Assembly: GCF_003335045.1 (NCBI RefSeq)
Contig: NZ_QOZG01000002.1
Coordinates: forward strand, 372,001 to 436,000
Source: Paramesorhizobium salinisoli
Lineage (GTDB): Bacteria > Pseudomonadota > Alphaproteobacteria > Rhizobiales > Rhizobiaceae
Direction of reading: 5' to 3'
Length of the DNA: 64,000 bases
Part shown: piece after piece, positions 19,082 to 28,544 of the stretch
Numbering within the stretch: position 1 is the first letter of the stretch
Layout of the letters: every line of letters begins with the position of its first letter
Translations under genes and position numbers: made by a program
The notes under the pieces: model-generated
The model's input: the letters and a program-made list of their open reading frames with translations, nothing else
Told to the model about the DNA's origin: nothing
The model's database searches: none

Positions 19082-19651
19082 ATGTTCATCCAGACAGAGA
19101 CAACGCCCAACCCGGCGACCCTGAAATTCCTGCCCGGAAAGGTGGTCATGCCTGAAGGCACAGCGGATTTCCGCGATGCCGACACGGCGGGACATACATC
19201 CCCGCTTGCCGCCAAGCTTTTTTCGGTGCCGGGCGTGACGGGCGTGTTCTTCGGCTTTGATTTCATCACCATCACCAAGGACGGCGCGGACTGGCAGCAT
19301 CTCAAGCCTGCCATTCTCGGCACGATCATGGAACATTTCATGGCTGGCGCGCCTGTCATGGCCGCCACCGACAGCAATGCTGCGTCCGAGCATGACGAGG
19401 CCGAGTTCTTCGACGAGGCCGATACCGAGATCGTCGGCACCATCAAGGAACTGATCGAAACGCGGGTGCGCCCTGCCGTCGCGCAGGATGGCGGCGACAT
19501 CACCTTCCGCGGTTTCGAAAAGGGAACAGTCTATCTGCACATGAAGGGCGCCTGTTCCGGCTGCCCGTCCTCGACGGCAACGCTGAAGCACGGCATCCAG
19601 AACCTGCTGCGCCATTTCGTTCCGGAAGTGCAGCACGTCGAATCGGTCTGA
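19082..19651 (+). CDS. NifU-like (Nfu-type) iron-sulfur cluster carrier protein
   Basis: The 189-residue protein has an N-terminal Nfu_N domain opening MFIQTETTPNPATLKFLPG, and a C-terminal NifU domain with the cluster-ligand motif CSGCPSS (about residues 158-164). An acidic linker (about 95-120) joins them. It is of the Nfu kind, which carries or delivers Fe-S clusters to target enzymes, rather than an IscU scaffold. GGGAGAA precedes the ATG with good spacing. It is a single-gene unit ended by the strong hairpin at 19683-19710. Confidence 0.93.
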   Translation: MFIQTETTPNPATLKFLPGKVVMPEGTADFRDADTAGHTSPLAAKLFSVPGVTGVFFGFDFITITKDGADWQHLKPAILGTIMEHFMAGAPVMAATDSNAASEHDEAEFFDEADTEIVGTIKELIETRVRPAVAQDGGDITFRGFEKGTVYLHMKGACSGCPSSTATLKHGIQNLLRHFVPEVQHVESV

Positions 19652-19682
19652 AAAGACCCACGTTTCCTGATCTATCGAATGT

Positions 19683-19710
19683 AAAAAGGCCGCTTTTCAG
19701 CGGCCTTTTT
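19683..19710. terminator. Bidirectional intrinsic terminator
   Basis: AAAAAGGCCGC (19683-19693) and GCGGCCTTTTT (19700-19710) form a perfect 11-base-pair stem around loop TTTTCA. T-tracts are read from both strands. It lies between the convergent NifU-like and L,D-transpeptidase genes and serves both. Confidence 0.9.
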
Positions 19711-19730
19711 GTCATTTCTCGTGCCCAGAA

Positions 19731-20348
19731 TTACTTCACGATCACCTTCGCGCCGATATCCACGCGGTTGTAGAGATCGACGATATCCTGGTTCAGCAGA
19801 CGGATGCAGCCGGATGACATCGCCTTGCCGATCGACCACCATTCCGGCGTGCCGTGCAGGCGATAACCCGTATCGTGGCCGCCCCTGAACAGGTAAAGCG
19901 CGCGTGCGCCCAGCGGATTCTGCAGGCCCGGCTGCATGCCTCCGCGATATTCCGCCAGTTCCGGGCGGCGCTTTATCATCGCTGCGGGGGGCGTCCACAT
20001 CGGCCATTCGCGCTTCATCGCGACACGCGCCGTGCCCTGCCACTCGAAGCCCTGCTTGCCCACGCCGATGCCGTAGCGCATGGCCTTGCCGTCGGGCATG
20101 ACGAAATAAAGGAATTTCGCTCCCGTATCGACGATCACCGTGCCGGGCGCTTCCCTGGTTTCGTAGCTCACGACCTGACGGTGGAACTGGGAAGGAACCT
20201 TTGTCCTCGGAATCGCGGGGAGCCTATAGCCCGCATCCGTGACAGAGGCGTATGACGCGGTATAGGTGGGACCGCCAATCGATGAACACCCGGCAAGGGC
20301 GGTTGCGGCCATCATCGCTGAAGCCACTAGCAACGGCTTGATATGCAT
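19731..20348 (-). CDS. L,D-transpeptidase lipoprotein (YkuD/ErfK family)
   Basis: I chose the start at 20348 (205 residues): it is preceded by GAGGGG and begins a lipoprotein signal peptide with lipobox LAGC. The frame is open to 20399, but those residues would bury the signal. The YkuD domain follows, with HGTPEW and the catalytic motif SSGCIR (about residues 176-181, Cys nucleophile). These enzymes make 3-3 peptidoglycan cross-links or attach proteins to meso-diaminopimelate. In Brucella and Agrobacterium such enzymes have been linked to anchoring of outer-membrane beta-barrels. LspA (2981-3478) would process this protein. It is monocistronic and convergent with the NifU-like gene. Confidence 0.93.
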   Translation of the reverse strand: MHIKPLLVASAMMAATALAGCSSIGGPTYTASYASVTDAGYRLPAIPRTKVPSQFHRQVVSYETREAPGTVIVDTGAKFLYFVMPDGKAMRYGIGVGKQGFEWQGTARVAMKREWPMWTPPAAMIKRRPELAEYRGGMQPGLQNPLGARALYLFRGGHDTGYRLHGTPEWWSIGKAMSSGCIRLLNQDIVDLYNRVDIGAKVIVK

Positions 20349-20635
20349 ATATTTCCCCTCGTCTGCGATATCCGGTTCGAGCGAATCACACTTAATCACT
20401 GCAATGTATTGGTTGTTTTCTTAACCATGGATTAACCGTAATGCGAGTTTTTTCACCGTTTTGACTTTTTTGAACTTCAGCTGGCGCAAAAAAGACACAT
20501 TTTGTTCTGTCGGAAGTGCAACTCTTTGACACGCCGACCCAAACGGCAATTTGCACTTTTCGTGGACTTGCCTGCCTACCACGCGGTGTGCTTGCGCACT
20601 GGACGGGCGGTGTTTCAATAGCGCAAAATAGCGCC
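20349..20635. other. Intergenic region between divergent L,D-transpeptidase and mmcB genes
   Basis: These 287 bases hold no convincing gene. The 80 bases nearest the transpeptidase are AT-rich, so they probably carry its promoter. An inverted repeat AAGTGCAA (20514-20521) / TTGCACTT (20551-20558) encloses 29 bases. GCGCAAAATAGCGC sits just before the mmcB start. No alphaproteobacterial SOS box (GTTC-N7-GTTC) was found. Confidence 0.5.
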
Positions 20636-21133
20636 ATGCCGATCGTGATTCCCCATCAGACCCATCCGCTCGCCGATGGCCGCCAGTCGGAAAACGCCAT
20701 GCTGGTGCGGCGCGGCGTGCAGCGCCTGTTCCTGGAAATGGGGCTGACGGTTGCGCCGGAACTGCCGCTCGCCTCGGGACGGCGCGCCGATCTCGTCGCG
20801 CTGACGCGCAGCGGCGACATCTGGATCGTCGAGATCAAATCCTCGATCGAGGACTGGAAGGCGGATCGCAAATGGCCGATCTACCGGGCGCATTGCGACC
20901 GGCTGTTCTTCGCCACGCATCCCGGCGTGCCGCGCGAAATCTTCCCCGAGGAATGCGGCTTCATCCTCTCCGACGGTTATGGCGCGGAAATCCTGCGGGA
21001 TGCGCCGGAGCACCGGCTGGCGGCGGCAACGCGCAAGGCGATGACCCTGCGCTTCGCCCGCATCAGCGCGGCGCGGCTGATGCTTGCCGAGCTTTCAGGC
21101 TTCAGCGTGCCGGATGTGGATATGGGGGAATAG
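20636..21133 (+). CDS. mmcB: MmcB family DNA repair protein
   Basis: From ATG 20636 the protein has 165 residues and matches the MmcB (former DUF1052) family of alphaproteobacteria. The nuclease-like core RRADLVALTRSGDIWIVEIK has the D...E-x-K pattern of the PD-(D/E)xK superfamily, followed by KSSIEDWKADRKW. In Caulobacter MmcB belongs to the LexA regulon and contributes to resistance to DNA crosslinking agents. The frame is open upstream to 20516, but that part lacks family similarity. No SOS box is visible upstream, so damage induction is uncertain. It is convergent with actR, 14 bases apart. Confidence 0.85.
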   Translation: MPIVIPHQTHPLADGRQSENAMLVRRGVQRLFLEMGLTVAPELPLASGRRADLVALTRSGDIWIVEIKSSIEDWKADRKWPIYRAHCDRLFFATHPGVPREIFPEECGFILSDGYGAEILRDAPEHRLAAATRKAMTLRFARISAARLMLAELSGFSVPDVDMGE

Positions 21134-21147
21134 GAGATCCCCCTACC

Positions 21148-21711
21148 TCACCTTGGGGCGCGCTTGGCCAGGATGCGCTGCAGGGTGCGGCGATGCATGT
21201 TGAGACGGCGGGCGGTTTCCGAGACGTTGCGGTCGCACATTTCGTAGACCCGCTGGATATGCTCCCATCGCACGCGGTCGGCCGACATCGGGTTTTCCGG
21301 TGGGGCGACTTTTTCGCCGACGCGCCGGGTGAGTGCGGCAAAGACCTCGTCGGCATCGGCGGGCTTGGAGAGATAATCGATCGCGCCGAGTTTCACCGCG
21401 TTCACCGCCGTGGCGATGTTGCCATAACCGGTCAGCACGATGGCGCGGGTATCCTCGCGGCGGCTGCGGATCGCCTCGATGATGTCGAGGCCGTTGCCAT
21501 CGGCAAGGCGCATGTCGACCACCGCATAGGCCGGCGCCGAAGTCCTGACCGCCGCAATCCCTTCCTCGACGGATTCGGCTGTCGTCACCTGGAAACCACG
21601 GCTCTCCATGGCGCGCGCAAGGCGTTGCAGAAACGGCTTGTCATCATCGACCAGAAGAAGGGAAGGATCGCTGCCGATCACGCCGACATTATCCTGATCT
21701 GCATCTTCCAT
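21148..21711 (-). CDS. actR: Redox response regulator ActR/RegA/PrrA
   Basis: The 187-residue regulator has an N-terminal receiver: LLVDDDKPF acidic pair, phospho-acceptor in VVDMRLADGNG (about residue 65), T in VLTGYG and K in LSKPAD. A short proline-rich linker leads to a Fis-type helix-turn-helix (SETARRLNMHRRTLQRI) at the C-terminus. Only about 25 residues separate linker and helix-turn-helix, as is normal in this family. Phosphorylated by ActS, it controls respiration, nitrogen and redox balance genes at low oxygen. It lies 89 bases downstream of actS on the same strand. Orthologues are called ActR, RegA or PrrA depending on genus. Confidence 0.95.
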   Translation of the reverse strand: MEDADQDNVGVIGSDPSLLLVDDDKPFLQRLARAMESRGFQVTTAESVEEGIAAVRTSAPAYAVVDMRLADGNGLDIIEAIRSRREDTRAIVLTGYGNIATAVNAVKLGAIDYLSKPADADEVFAALTRRVGEKVAPPENPMSADRVRWEHIQRVYEMCDRNVSETARRLNMHRRTLQRILAKRAPR

Positions 21712-21800
21712 CAGGTTATTTCCTACTTGTCTTTTCTTTCGCCCCTTATTGATGGCCCTGCGTCAAAAAGTCAAATAGGCATTGAATTTCGGGCAGAATT

Positions 21801-23102
21801 TCAGGCGATATTTCCTTCCAGTGCGGCGCGGGGCCAGATCACCCTTATCTCGGCCCCCTGGCCCGGATCGCTGCGGTTATGGAAGCTGATCTGGGCGCCG
21901 GAGCGCTCCAGCAGTGTCTTGGCGATGAACAGGCCGAGCCCGAGACCACCGCCATTCTGGCTCGCCTCGCGGCTCGTCGTATAGGGCTCGCCGATTCGAT
22001 CGAGAATATCCGGCGTGAAGCCCTTTCCGTCGTCGAGGATGATGATTTCCACCGTGCTATCCGTCCAGCCCCATGCGACGCTTGCTCTGACCCGGGCGAA
22101 ATCGACGGCGTTCTCGATCAGATTGCCCAGGCCGTAGATGACGCCGGGATTGCGCCGCGCCACCGGCTCCGGCCCTTCTCCGCCTGTTTTTCTGACGTCG
22201 ATGACGATGCCGAAATTGCGGTGCGGCGCGATCACCTCCTCGATCAACGATGAGAGCGGCAGCCGCGACATATGCTCCTCGCCCTCTGACGACAGGCTGG
22301 TCAGTCGCTGCAGGATTTCGCGGCAGCGCTGCGCCTGCGAGCGCAGAAGCTCCACATCGTCGGCCATGCGGTCGTCCTTGGGAAGGGCGCGCTGCATTTC
22401 CTTGACCACCAAGGCGATCGTGGCGAGCGGCGTGCCCAATTCGTGCGCGGCGGCGGCGGCGAGACCGTCCAGCGCGGAGAGGTGCTGCTCGCGCTGCAAG
22501 ATCAGTTCCGTCGCGGTCAGGGCATCGGCCAAAAGCCGCGCCTCCTCGGCGACGCGGTAGACATGGACGCCGGTGAAAACCAGCGCCGAGACGATTGCGC
22601 ACCACACGCCCGCGACCAGCAGGAAGGGCAGCGTCATCTCCACGCCCGGATACCAGGGCAGCGGGCGATGCTCGATTGCCAGCAGCGTGGTGCAGACGAT
22701 GACGAAAACGCCGAGCGCCATGGTGCTGCGTCCCGGCAGCGAGGTGGCGGAAATGATGACCGGCACGATCATCAGGACGGCGAAGGGATTTTGCAGGCCC
22801 CCCGTCAGGTAAAGCAGGCCCGCCAGTTGGAACAGGTCGAAGGCCAGAACGGTAATCGCCGCACCCGGCTCAAGACGGTGATTAACGGGATAGCGAAAGG
22901 AGAGAAACAGGTTCAGCCATGCCGACGCCGCTATCAGCACGAAGCAGACGCTGACCGGAAACGGAAACTGCAGATACAGCATCACGAACAGGATAGCCGC
23001 CGTCTGCCCGGCAATCGCCAGCCAGCGCAGGCGCACCAGCGTCGTCAGCCGCAGCCGGCGCGAGAGGTAGGAAGCGCGATTGTTGAAATCAGGATTCATC
23101 AT
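21801..23102 (-). CDS. actS: Redox sensor histidine kinase ActS/RegB/PrrB
   Basis: The 433-residue membrane kinase has six N-terminal transmembrane segments (about residues 20-185). The quinone-site heptapeptide GGLQNPF lies near residue 100. The phospho-acceptor is in AAAHELGTPLAT (about 219). The redox-active Cys equivalent is present in QRCREIL (about 259). The ATPase domain has NLIENAVDFA and GLGLGLFIAKTLL. These features together identify the RegB/ActS family, which reads the ubiquinone pool and cysteine redox state and phosphorylates ActR. Two adjacent ATGs occur at the start (23102, 23099). The senC/hypothetical genes often found with regBA elsewhere are absent here. Confidence 0.95.
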   Translation of the reverse strand: MMNPDFNNRASYLSRRLRLTTLVRLRWLAIAGQTAAILFVMLYLQFPFPVSVCFVLIAASAWLNLFLSFRYPVNHRLEPGAAITVLAFDLFQLAGLLYLTGGLQNPFAVLMIVPVIISATSLPGRSTMALGVFVIVCTTLLAIEHRPLPWYPGVEMTLPFLLVAGVWCAIVSALVFTGVHVYRVAEEARLLADALTATELILQREQHLSALDGLAAAAAHELGTPLATIALVVKEMQRALPKDDRMADDVELLRSQAQRCREILQRLTSLSSEGEEHMSRLPLSSLIEEVIAPHRNFGIVIDVRKTGGEGPEPVARRNPGVIYGLGNLIENAVDFARVRASVAWGWTDSTVEIIILDDGKGFTPDILDRIGEPYTTSREASQNGGGLGLGLFIAKTLLERSGAQISFHNRSDPGQGAEIRVIWPRAALEGNIA

Positions 23103-23187
23103 TCATCTTTCTGGCATTTCTTATGCGGGAAAGCATTCCTCTCGCGCAAGAATATACCGTGCGCCCCTCGACCGTGCGTTTCCGTGA

Positions 23188-25659
23188 TCACTGCCCGCGC
23201 GGCTTGGCGCGCCTTGTGGGGTCGGCTGCGAGCGGGTCCTCGGGCCAGACATGCCTTGGATATCGCCCGCGCATGTCGGTGCGAACATCCGCCCAGGAGC
23301 CGCGCCAGAAGCCGGGCAGGTCGCGGGTGATCTGGATCGGGCGATGGGCGGGCGAGAGCAGTTCGAGCAGTAGCGGCACCGTGCCGCCGGCGATGGCCGG
23401 ATGGGTTGCGAGTCCGAAAAGCTCCTGCACGCGGACGGCGATCACCGGCTCGTCGGCATCGTAGCGGATGGGGATATGCGAACCCGTCGGCACCTCGAAA
23501 TGGGTGGGCGCCAATGCGTCGATCCGCCTTTGCAGATCGTATGGCACGAGGGAACGCAGGCCATTGATCAGTACCTGAGGCGGAATGCGGTCGAGCCGCG
23601 CTTCTCCGGTGAGGAACGGCAAAAGCCAGTCCTCAAGGGTTGTGAGGAGATGATCGTCCTGCATCGACGGCCAGGGATCGCCCAGGCCACGGTGCAGCCA
23701 GCCGAGCCGGCGGCGCAGGATTTCCGCTTCCTTGCTCCATGGCAGGATGGCAAGCCCGTGCTGGCGCACCGCTTCGACGACGCCCCTATCCGCGTCCTCG
23801 CCCGACGGCGCGGGCAATTGCCGTTCCGAAAGCGCTATGGCGCCGATGCGGGTCGCCTCGCGGGCGCGCAGCGCATTCTTCTCGGGATCATAAACGATCT
23901 GGCGTCCGCTTTCGATGCGGGGTCCCAGCACCGCGCGGATGTCGTCCTCGCTTACCTCGGCCGCGGCCATAATACGGGTTCGCTCCGCCCGCCCGGTGAG
24001 ATCGGCGACGACCAGCCATCTGGCGCGCGACAGCGGCAGAGCGGGGTCGACCTCGCCTCCCCGGCCGTTCGCCAGCACAAATTGCCCCGTGGCGCCGCGC
24101 GCCTTGGCGATCCGGTCGGGATAGGCGTCGAGCAGAAGGCGCCCGGCGGAGGAAGGCTCCCCCGCAGGAGCGGCGGAGCGCACCGCCGAGGCGAGGCGTT
24201 TTGCCAGCCCTTTGGCCCGCACGGCGCGATCACTGCGGTCGCGATGGAAACGGGAAAGCCTGACATCGAGATCGACATCGTTGCCGCCAAGTCCACGCTC
24301 GGTCAGGAGCATCGCAAGTTCCGCCGCACGTCCGCCCTCGCCCTGCCTTGCGGCGGCAACGATCATATGTGCGAGCCGGGCAGGCAGCGCCAGCGCGCGC
24401 ATCGCCTCGCCATCAGCGGTCAGCCGGCCATTTTCGTCGAGCGCGCCGAGGCGCTTCAACAACGCTTTCGCTTCAGTCAGCGCGGGCGCCGGCGGCGGAT
24501 CGAGAAAGGCAAGCGTCGCGGGATCCGATACGCCCCAGGCAGCGCAATCGAGCACCAGGCCGGAAAGGTCCGCTTCAAGGATTTCGGGTGGGGCAAAGGG
24601 CGGCAGGGCAGCGGTCTGGCCCGAATGCCACAGACGGATAGCGATGCCCGGTTCGGTGCGGCCCGCACGGCCGGCGCGCTGGTCGGCGGCGGCGCGCGCG
24701 GCGCGCACCGTCTCAAGCCGTGTCAGCCCGGTGGAAGGCTCATATTTCGGCAGCCGCGCCAAGCCGGAATCGATCACCACACGAACGCCGTCGATGGTGA
24801 TCGAGGTTTCGGCCACGGACGTCGCCAGCACCACCTTGCGCTTGCCCGCCGGCGCGGGGCGGATGGCGGCATCCTGATCGCGGCCCTCCATCGCGCCATA
24901 GAGCGGCGCTAGCAGCACATTGGCGGGCAGACGATCTTCCAGAAGCCGCGCCGTGCGCTCGATCTCGCCCTGACCGGGCAGGAAGGCGAGGATGCTGCCC
25001 ATCTCCTCGGCCAAGAGTTCACGGACGGCGCGTGCCATCGCATCCTCAATGCGCTCGTCGGGTTTGCGCTCGCGGTAGCGTATATCGATCGGAAAGGAGC
25101 GGCCGGCGCTCTCGATCACCGGCGCATCGTTCAGAAGCCTTGCGACGCGCGCGCCGTCGAGCGTTGCGGACATGACGATCAGCTTCAAATCGGGCCGGAG
25201 CGCGGCCTGCACGTCGAGCGCTAGCGCCAGGCCGAAATCCGCATCGAGGCTGCGTTCGTGGAACTCGTCGAAGAGGACGGCGGATACGCTTTTGAGGTCA
25301 GGATCGTCGAGGATCATCCGGGCGAAGACACCCTCGGTGACGACGAGAATGCGCGTGCGGGCGGAGGTCTTGGTTTCAAGCCGCATGCGATAGCCGACCG
25401 TTTCTCCCGGCTCCTCGCCCATCAGCGCGGCCATGCGGCGCGCGGCCGCACGCGCGGCGATACGGCGCGGCTCCAGAAGCACGATGGTCCCCTCGCCGCG
25501 CCATTCCGCCTGGAGCAGATGGATCGGCACCAGCGTCGTCTTGCCCGCGCCGGGTGGGGCGACGAGCACCGCCGCATTGCCGCTTTCCAGCGCTTTGTCG
25601 AGCGCGGGCAAGGCTTCGGTTACAGGCAGGCTCGGCAGGTCTGGCAAACCGTGCTCCAT
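23188..25659 (-). CDS. hrpB: ATP-dependent helicase HrpB (DExH box)
   Basis: The start at 25659 gives 824 residues and the family-typical opening LPVTEALPALDKALESG. The frame is open to 25797, but that segment overlaps the frmR promoter and coding start. Motifs are Walker A APPGAGKTT, the DExH box as FDEFHERS, motif III SATLDGARV and the helicase C domain with QRAGRAGRTEPG. The HrpB C-terminal domain fills the rest. HrpB is a DEAH-like helicase of largely unknown role in most bacteria; an RNA-processing or ribosome role is inferred from relatives. It is divergent from frmR. Confidence 0.95.
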   Translation of the reverse strand: MEHGLPDLPSLPVTEALPALDKALESGNAAVLVAPPGAGKTTLVPIHLLQAEWRGEGTIVLLEPRRIAARAAARRMAALMGEEPGETVGYRMRLETKTSARTRILVVTEGVFARMILDDPDLKSVSAVLFDEFHERSLDADFGLALALDVQAALRPDLKLIVMSATLDGARVARLLNDAPVIESAGRSFPIDIRYRERKPDERIEDAMARAVRELLAEEMGSILAFLPGQGEIERTARLLEDRLPANVLLAPLYGAMEGRDQDAAIRPAPAGKRKVVLATSVAETSITIDGVRVVIDSGLARLPKYEPSTGLTRLETVRAARAAADQRAGRAGRTEPGIAIRLWHSGQTAALPPFAPPEILEADLSGLVLDCAAWGVSDPATLAFLDPPPAPALTEAKALLKRLGALDENGRLTADGEAMRALALPARLAHMIVAAARQGEGGRAAELAMLLTERGLGGNDVDLDVRLSRFHRDRSDRAVRAKGLAKRLASAVRSAAPAGEPSSAGRLLLDAYPDRIAKARGATGQFVLANGRGGEVDPALPLSRARWLVVADLTGRAERTRIMAAAEVSEDDIRAVLGPRIESGRQIVYDPEKNALRAREATRIGAIALSERQLPAPSGEDADRGVVEAVRQHGLAILPWSKEAEILRRRLGWLHRGLGDPWPSMQDDHLLTTLEDWLLPFLTGEARLDRIPPQVLINGLRSLVPYDLQRRIDALAPTHFEVPTGSHIPIRYDADEPVIAVRVQELFGLATHPAIAGGTVPLLLELLSPAHRPIQITRDLPGFWRGSWADVRTDMRGRYPRHVWPEDPLAADPTRRAKPRGQ

Positions 25660-25734
25660 GGATGCATCGACGGGCGGATATACCGTGCACCGATACAACA
25701 GTTCTGTCCGGAATGGAAAGGTGGGACAAGCCCG

Positions 25735-25763
25735 TTGACATACTCCCCCATAGTACTTACCGT
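25735..25763 (+). promoter_or_regulatory. frmR promoter with overlapping FrmR-type operator
   Basis: A perfect -35 TTGACA (25735-25740) is followed after 17 bases by a weak -10 (TACCGT, 25758-25763). The spacer is occupied by ATACTCCCCCATAGTACT (25740-25757): a C-tract flanked by AT-rich inverse ends. That is the layout of operators bound by the CsoR/RcnR/FrmR repressor family. Repressor bound here would block polymerase, giving autoregulation of the operon. The ATG of frmR is at 25785. Confidence 0.65.
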
Positions 25764-25784
25764 TTACTGCATTCGGGAGGTCCA

Positions 25785-26075
25785 ATGCCGCATTCACTGG
25801 CCGATAAAAAGCGCGCGCTGACGCGTCTGCGCCGCATCAAGGGCCAGGCCGAGGCGCTTGAGCGCGCGGTGGAGGCAGGCACCGAATGCAGCGCGCTTCT
25901 CCAGCAGATCGCGGCATTGCGCGGCGCGGCCAACGGGCTGATGACGGAAGTGCTGGAAAGCCATTTCCGCGAAACGTTTGGGAAAGCCCGGGAGGCGATA
26001 GCGGAACGCGCGGTGATCGACCCCGATGCCGAAATCGATGAAATCATGCGCATCTTGCGCACCTATCTCAAATAA
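25785..26075 (+). CDS. frmR: Formaldehyde-responsive transcriptional repressor FrmR
   Basis: The 96-residue all-alpha protein belongs to the CsoR/RcnR/FrmR (DUF156) family. It starts [21 protein letters not shown] and contains [19 protein letters not shown] and LESHFRETF. Pro2, Cys35 and His60, the residues used by FrmR to form the formaldehyde cross-link, are all present at the same numbering. That favours FrmR over nickel or copper sensors. GGAGG precedes the ATG. It is the first gene of a four-gene operon with frmA, an acetyltransferase and fghA, and its own operator-like site lies in the promoter. An upstream in-frame extension to 25554 overlaps hrpB and is spurious. Confidence 0.93.
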   Translation: MPHSLADKKRALTRLRRIKGQAEALERAVEAGTECSALLQQIAALRGAANGLMTEVLESHFRETFGKAREAIAERAVIDPDAEIDEIMRILRTYLK

Positions 26076-26112
26076 AAGCCTGAAACAGGCAGAACTGAAA
26101 GGGAATATCGCC

Positions 26113-27224
<1,112 letters not shown>

Positions 27225-27225
<1 letters not shown>

Positions 27226-27680
27226 TGAGCGGGGCGCAATTGCAGTTCGTCTGGAGCGGGCTCGACGGGCTCAGCCCCCGCGATCTCTATGCCATGCTGA
27301 AATTGCGCGTGGATATTTTTGTCGTCGAGCAGAAATGCCCCTATCCGGAGATCGACGGCCGGGATCTGGACGCACTGCACCTGCGGGTGCTGGATAAGGG
27401 CAGCCTTGCCGCCTATCTGCGCGTTTTGCCACCTGCAGGCGAGGGTTCGGCACGCATCGGCCGTGTGGTCGTCGCGCCCAGCCATCGCGGCAGGAAGCTC
27501 GGCGAGCAGATCATGCTCGCGGCGATCGCGCATTGCCGGGAATGTTTTCCGGGTCACGATATCGAGCTCGGCGCGCAGAGCCATCTCAAGACATTCTACG
27601 GCTCATTCGGTTTTGTGCCCGTCTCGGATGAATATCTCGAAGATAGCATCCCGCATATCGACATGCGCCTCGCCGCTTAG
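27225..27680 (+). CDS. ElaA-like GNAT family N-acetyltransferase
   Basis: The 151-residue protein has the ElaA-type layout: LSPRDLYAMLKLRVDIFVVEQKCPYPE at the N-terminus and DLDALHLRV next. The acetyl-CoA loop is IGRVVVAPSHRGRKLGEQIM, and FYGSFGFVPVSDEYLEDSIPHI closes the fold. The substrate of ElaA is not established. The start overlaps the frmA stop (TGATG) and fghA begins 17 bases later, so it is translated as part of the formaldehyde operon. Its place between the two pathway enzymes suggests a linked role, for example acetylating a formaldehyde- or glutathione-derived product, but this is speculation. Confidence 0.88.
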
Positions 27681-27697
27681 GATCAGGAAGAACTCCG

Positions 27698-28540
27698 ATG
27701 ACACTCGAAACCATCTCGACCCCGAAGAGCTTCGAAGGCACGCAAGGCGTCTACCGCCACAAGAGCGAGGCTTGCGCCTGCGACATGACATTTGCCGTGT
27801 TCCTGCCACCACAGGCGGCGGAGGGCCCGGTGCCTGTGGTGTGGTATCTCTCAGGCCTCACCTGCACGCACCAGAACGTCATGGACAAGGGCGAATATCG
27901 CCGGACGGCGGCGGAACTCGGCCTCGCCATCGTCTGCCCCGACACGAGCCCGCGCGGTGAGAATATTCCCGACGAGAAGGACAATTGGCAGTTCGGCTGC
28001 GGCGCCGGCTTCTATCTCGATGCAACGCAGGCACCCTATGCCGCCCATTACCGGATGGCCACCTATATTGCCGACGAATTGCCCGCGCTGGTGGCGCAAA
28101 ACTTTCCGATCGATCTGACGCGCCAGGGCATTTTCGGCCATTCCATGGGCGGACATGGCGCGATCACGCTCGCGCTGAAGCATCCCGGCCGCTTCAAATC
28201 GGTTTCAGCCTTTGCGCCGATCGTCCAGCCCTCGACCGCCGGCTGGTCGCGGCCCGCTTTTGAGAAATATCTGGGACCGAACGAGTTGGCCTGGCGTGCC
28301 TATGATGCAACGCTTCTGATCGAGGATGGCTACCGCGTGCCGGAACTGCTGGTCGATCAGGGCACGGCAGACGGCTTCCTCGATGACGGCCTGCGTCCAT
28401 GGCTGCTGGAGGATGCATGCCGCAAGGCAGGCATTCCGCTGACACTCAACATGCGGGACGGCTATGACCATTCCTACTTCTTCATCTCGACCTTCATGGC
28501 CGATCATCTGCGCTGGCATGCCGAGCGGCTAAAGGGGTAA
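27698..28540 (+). CDS. fghA: S-formylglutathione hydrolase
   Basis: The 280-residue esterase-D family alpha/beta hydrolase has the nucleophile elbow GHSMGGHGA (Ser near residue 150). The oxyanion region is WYLSGLTCTHQN, and the closing His is in DGYDHSYFFI. It hydrolyses S-formylglutathione to formate and glutathione, finishing the glutathione-dependent formaldehyde route begun by FrmA. A GAAGAA stretch just before the ATG is the likely SD. It is the last gene of the frmR operon; the convergent P450 gene ends only 4 bases away. Confidence 0.96.
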   Translation: MTLETISTPKSFEGTQGVYRHKSEACACDMTFAVFLPPQAAEGPVPVVWYLSGLTCTHQNVMDKGEYRRTAAELGLAIVCPDTSPRGENIPDEKDNWQFGCGAGFYLDATQAPYAAHYRMATYIADELPALVAQNFPIDLTRQGIFGHSMGGHGAITLALKHPGRFKSVSAFAPIVQPSTAGWSRPAFEKYLGPNELAWRAYDATLLIEDGYRVPELLVDQGTADGFLDDGLRPWLLEDACRKAGIPLTLNMRDGYDHSYFFISTFMADHLRWHAERLKG

Positions 28541-28544
28541 CGCC

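Noticed and set aside
23401-24912. 503-codon plus-strand frame opposite hrpB
   Set aside because: It overlaps conserved helicase motifs on the other strand and has no start signal or family features.
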